Source: an uncultured Collinsella sp.
GTDB taxonomy: Bacteria; Actinomycetota; Coriobacteriia; Coriobacteriales; Coriobacteriaceae
NCBI GenBank assembly: GCA_900762015.1
Contig: CAAFEX010000041.1
Location: 1 to 17,722 of the forward strand
Length of the DNA stretch: 17,722 bases
Direction: 5' to 3'
The notes under the pieces were generated by a model that was given only the letters and a program-made list of their open reading frames with translations, did not search any database and had not been told where the DNA came from. Of this stretch, positions 15,458 through 17,722 are shown piece by piece. The position numbers and the translations under genes were made by a program. Position 1 is the stretch's first letter, and every line of letters starts with the position of its first letter.

Positions 15458-16173
15458 GCGCCGGCGCTACGCTACTCAAGCTGCAACAGATCGATTTGGA
15501 ACTCGCCCGCAACAAGAGCGAACTTGCCAATATGCCGGAGCTCAAGGAGCTCGCTTCCAAGCGCAAGACCTACGTTAAGCTCAAGGCCGAGATGACCAAG
15601 CTCTACGCCCAGCGCAAGGATCTGGACATTGAACTCGACGATCTCAACACCACCGAGATTCAGACCAACAACGCCATCGAGGCTGCCAAGAAGCGCCACG
15701 TCGACGGCTCCGACTACCGCGAGGTTCAGGACCTGGAGAATGAACTCGCCACCCTGGCCAAGCGTCTGGACAAGATTGAGCACACCCGCAAGGACGTCGT
15801 TGTCGCCCATAAGGAGGCGCTCGACCGCGAGGCCCGCGCGCAGGCCATCATCGCCAAGTTCGAGGAGGGCGTGAAGGCCGATACCAAGGCCGCTCGCGCC
15901 AAGGCTGCCGACCTGCAGGCTCAGATTGACGCCGCCACTAAGGAGCGCACCGCGCTTGCCGCAACGCTGCCGGCCGACGTGCTCACCGACTACGAGCGCC
16001 TGCTCAAGCAGTTCCGCGGCCTGGCCGTCGAGACCATCCAGGGCAACATCCCCACGGTCTGCCACACCGCGCTGCAGGCATCGTCCATGAGCGACCTCAA
16101 CCACGACGGCAGCGAGATTACGCACTGCCCGTACTGCCACCGCCTCCTGGTACTCCCGAGCAAGGAAGCCTAG
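15454..16173 (+). CDS. Coiled-coil protein with C-terminal zinc ribbon (CT398/DUF164-like)
   Basis: The 239-residue protein begins MSAGATLLKLQQIDLEL and consists mainly of charged heptad-rich helix (about residues 8-180), predicted to form a long antiparallel coiled coil. A small C-terminal zinc-ribbon region follows (about 195-239), with C203-H204 and then HCPYCH (H224-H229; C225, C228). Usual members have two CXXC pairs; here the first position of the first pair appears to be proline, leaving three cysteines plus nearby histidines. ATG 15454 is chosen because AAGGAG (15441-15446) lies 7 nt upstream and the next in-frame start (15418) would lie deep in nif3. It overlaps nif3 by ATGA. The function of the family is unknown; structural work on related proteins suggests a scaffold or chaperone-like role. 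Confidence 0.88.
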   Translation: MSAGATLLKLQQIDLELARNKSELANMPELKELASKRKTYVKLKAEMTKLYAQRKDLDIELDDLNTTEIQTNNAIEAAKKRHVDGSDYREVQDLENELATLAKRLDKIEHTRKDVVVAHKEALDREARAQAIIAKFEEGVKADTKAARAKAADLQAQIDAATKERTALAATLPADVLTDYERLLKQFRGLAVETIQGNIPTVCHTALQASSMSDLNHDGSEITHCPYCHRLLVLPSKEA

Positions 16174-16175
16174 CG

Positions 16176-17390
16176 ATGACGGCGGCATCCAACAATTCAA
16201 TGCAACTTGAGGGAAAAACGATCCTGCTGGGCATTACCGGCGGGATCGCCGCCTATAAGTCGTGCAATATCGTGCGCCTGCTGCAAAAGAGCGGTGCGCG
16301 CGTCAAGGTCGTTATGAGCGAGCATGCCACCGAGTTTGTGGGCCCGCTCACCTTCCGTACGCTCACCAACGAGCCCGTTGCCGTGGGCCTATTCGACGAT
16401 CCTTCCGACCCCATCCACCACATTTCGCTGGCGCAGGAGCCCAATCTGGTGGTCGTGGCGCCCGCGACGGCCAATATCATCGCCAAGATGGCCAACGGCA
16501 TCGCCGACGACCTCATCTCCACCACGCTGCTAGCCACGCCGCGACCCATCGTGATCGCACCCGCTATGAATAACGGCATGTGGAAGGCTCCGGCGACGCA
16601 GGCCAACATGGCCACTTTGCGCGACCGCGGCGTCCACGTGGTGGGGCCCGGCAGTGGCTACCTTGCCTGCGGCGACGTGGACACGGGGCGCATGAGCGAG
16701 CCCGAGGACATCGTCGAAGCCATCTGCGAGGTGCTCAACCCCGCGCCTCAGGACCTGGCAGGTAAGCGCATCGTGATTACCGCCGGCCCCACGCACGAGC
16801 CGATCGACCCGGTGCGATTCATTGGCAACCGTTCGTCGGGCAAGATGGGCATCGCCCTGGCGAGGGAGGCTGCTCGCCGCGGTGCCGAGGTCACGCTCGT
16901 GTTGGGACCGACATCGCTCGATGTGCCCGGCGGCATGGAGTGCGTGCGCGTGCAGACCGCCGCAGAGATGCTGCAGGCGGCGGCGAGCGCCTTCCAGACG
17001 GCCGATGCGGCAATTTGTGCGGCCGCCGTCGCCGACTATACCCCCGCCACCCCTGCGGACCATAAGCTCAAAAAGTCCAACGAACGCTTGGATCGCATCG
17101 AGCTTGTCGAAACGGTCGATATTTTGGCCGAGCTCTCGCGCCAGAAGGGAGAGCGGCGCGTGATCGGCTTTGCGGCCGAGACCGATAACGTCGTGGAGTA
17201 CGCACAGCGTAAGCTCGCCCGCAAGGGTTGTGATGCCATTATCGCCAACGATGTCTCGCGCGCCGATTCGGGCTTTGGAACCGACACTAACAAGGCCTGG
17301 ATTGTGAGCACAGCGGGTACACAGGAACTTCCCGTGCTAACAAAACCCCAGCTCGCAGATACAATTTTGGACTTGCTTCAAAAATTGTAA
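16176..17390 (+). CDS. coaBC: Bifunctional phosphopantothenoylcysteine decarboxylase / phosphopantothenate-cysteine ligase
   Basis: CoaBC performs two consecutive coenzyme A steps: CoaB joins cysteine to 4'-phosphopantothenate using CTP, and CoaC decarboxylates the product with FMN. In the N-terminal CoaC half, GITGGIAAYKS binds flavin, H82 in HHISLA is the catalytic His, PAMNNGMW (129-136) is the substrate motif and C165 in GYLACGDVDTGRM is the redox cysteine. The CoaB half starts near residue 195 (GKRIVITAGPTHEPIDPVR) and has NRSSGKMG, AAVADYTP, KLKK (297-300) and ANDVS. The 404-residue length is typical. The start lies 2 nt after the zinc-ribbon stop with AAGGA upstream. An in-frame ATG at 16200 is less likely because it lacks a ribosome-binding site. 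No terminator follows the gene. Confidence 0.97.
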   Translation: MTAASNNSMQLEGKTILLGITGGIAAYKSCNIVRLLQKSGARVKVVMSEHATEFVGPLTFRTLTNEPVAVGLFDDPSDPIHHISLAQEPNLVVVAPATANIIAKMANGIADDLISTTLLATPRPIVIAPAMNNGMWKAPATQANMATLRDRGVHVVGPGSGYLACGDVDTGRMSEPEDIVEAICEVLNPAPQDLAGKRIVITAGPTHEPIDPVRFIGNRSSGKMGIALAREAARRGAEVTLVLGPTSLDVPGGMECVRVQTAAEMLQAAASAFQTADAAICAAAVADYTPATPADHKLKKSNERLDRIELVETVDILAELSRQKGERRVIGFAAETDNVVEYAQRKLARKGCDAIIANDVSRADSGFGTDTNKAWIVSTAGTQELPVLTKPQLADTILDLLQKL

Positions 17391-17398
17391 AAAAGTTC

Positions 17399-17431
17399 TT
17401 GCACAAGTCTAAAGTTTCGGGTTAATATACT
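17399..17431 (+). promoter_or_regulatory. Promoter of tRNA-Pro
   Basis: TTGCAC (17399-17404) serves as the -35 box, preceded by A/T-rich DNA that begins within the end of coaBC. The -10 box is ambiguous: TAATAT (17423-17428) gives an 18-bp spacer, while the better TATACT (17426-17431) would require 21 bp. The leader contains a possible 6-bp stem TGTTGC/GCAACA (17435-17440 with 17454-17459) before the mature tRNA at 17471. The -35 box and upstream A/T tract match the tRNA-Ala promoter. Confidence 0.65.
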
Positions 17432-17470
17432 CCCTGTTGCGAGCGAGAGCAGAGCAACAAACAAAAGCTT

Positions 17471-17547
<77 letters not shown>

Positions 17548-17556
17548 GAAGTTTGC

Positions 17557-17590
17557 AGGTCAGGCACCTAGTGCCTGACCTTTTTTGTTT
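17557..17590 (+). terminator. Strong intrinsic terminator after tRNA-Pro
   Basis: A perfect 11-bp stem (17557-17567 with 17571-17581) around a CTA loop is followed by a T-rich run, TTTTTTGTTTT, ending at 17591. It begins 10 nt after the tRNA CCA. It is the first clear terminator after the one at 251-279, and probably ends both the tRNA-Pro transcript and any transcript continuing from coaBC. Confidence 0.93.
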
Positions 17591-17619
17591 TAAGCAATTG
17601 CTTAATTTTCAGTAAGCAA
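17590..17619. repeat. Three TAAGCAA half-sites forming overlapping inverted repeats
   Basis: A perfect 16-bp palindrome TTAAGCAATTGCTTAA spans 17590-17605. A further TAAGCAA copy lies at 17613-17619, so the middle TTGCTTA arm (17598-17604) can pair either with the first copy (no spacer) or with the third (8-nt spacer). The arrangement resembles an operator for a dimeric regulator of a gene to the right of the window. Some MarR-family sites have a similar AAGCAA/TTGCTT look, but assigning a regulator would be guesswork. Confidence 0.55.
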
Positions 17620-17722
17620 CAGGGTGCCAATAATCTACCTGCGCGATAGTCGTCTTTTGCGGTTACTTGCGCGTTTTGCACGCACTTGAGCCGATTTATC
17701 AACGCGATATGAATCTACATAC
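17620..17722. other. Non-coding end of window, lower GC
   Basis: I see no gene here. The composition is more A/T-rich than the coding region. An imperfect tandem pair of 19-nt units (17655-17673 and 17674-17692, both starting TTTTGC and sharing ACTTG) matches at about 13 positions. TTGAGC (17686-17691) and TATGAA (17708-17713), spaced by 16 bp, could be a weak rightward promoter. Because it lies just after a tRNA 3' end, a common integration site, an element beyond the edge is possible, but no attachment-site repeat of the tRNA end is visible in the window. Confidence 0.35.

Overview
This is a GC-rich, gene-dense bacterial chromosome segment. Nineteen protein genes, all on the + strand, lie between a tRNA-Ala gene at the left and a tRNA-Pro gene at the right. 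High GC with GCC/GGC-type codon preference, combined with a Firmicutes-like order (scpA-scpB-rluB-cmk-plsC-ispH-DUF512-der-plsY-gpsA), suggests an actinobacterium of the class Coriobacteriia (Collinsella/Olsenella-like). That assignment is an inference from gene order and composition, not from a search.

Layout. Bases 1-100 are a perfect, loopless 100-nt palindrome that begins exactly at base 1. Next come a promoter, tRNA-Ala(GGC) and its terminator (122-279). Block A (311-3317) holds an ABC-F ATPase, a small orphan membrane protein whose start overlaps it, and a site-2 protease. Block B (3402-5906) is the chromosome-segregation pair scpA-scpB followed by an RluB-type pseudouridine synthase. 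Block C (5973-12776) is cmk, plsC, ispH, a DUF512/PDZ/radical-SAM protein, der, plsY and gpsA. Block D (12795-17390) is rpe, a cysteine desulfurase, a Nif3-like metalloprotein, a coiled-coil zinc-ribbon protein and coaBC. A second tRNA promoter, tRNA-Pro(GGG) and a strong terminator close the run at 17590. The last 132 bases hold no gene but contain repeated TAAGCAA half-sites.

How the genes fit together. Block C carries three successive enzymes of phosphatidic acid synthesis: GpsA makes glycerol-3-phosphate, PlsY acylates it and PlsC adds the second acyl chain. ABC-F, RluB and Der all act on the ribosome, and the DUF512 radical-SAM protein sits directly upstream of Der. Block D mixes pentose phosphate (Rpe), sulfur mobilisation (cysteine desulfurase) and coenzyme A synthesis (CoaBC). 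Genes overlap or are separated by a few bases at most junctions. I see no stem-loop plus T-run between 279 and 17557, so long polycistronic transcripts are likely.

Most of the window is conserved housekeeping DNA. I found no CRISPR array, insertion sequence, prophage or toxin-antitoxin module, and no convincing new system. The points most worth a second look are the edge palindrome, the orphan membrane protein coupled to ABC-F and a site-2 protease, the PlsC with Glu in place of the motif Asp, the DUF512-Der pairing, a zinc ribbon lacking one usual cysteine, and the repeated half-sites after tRNA-Pro.
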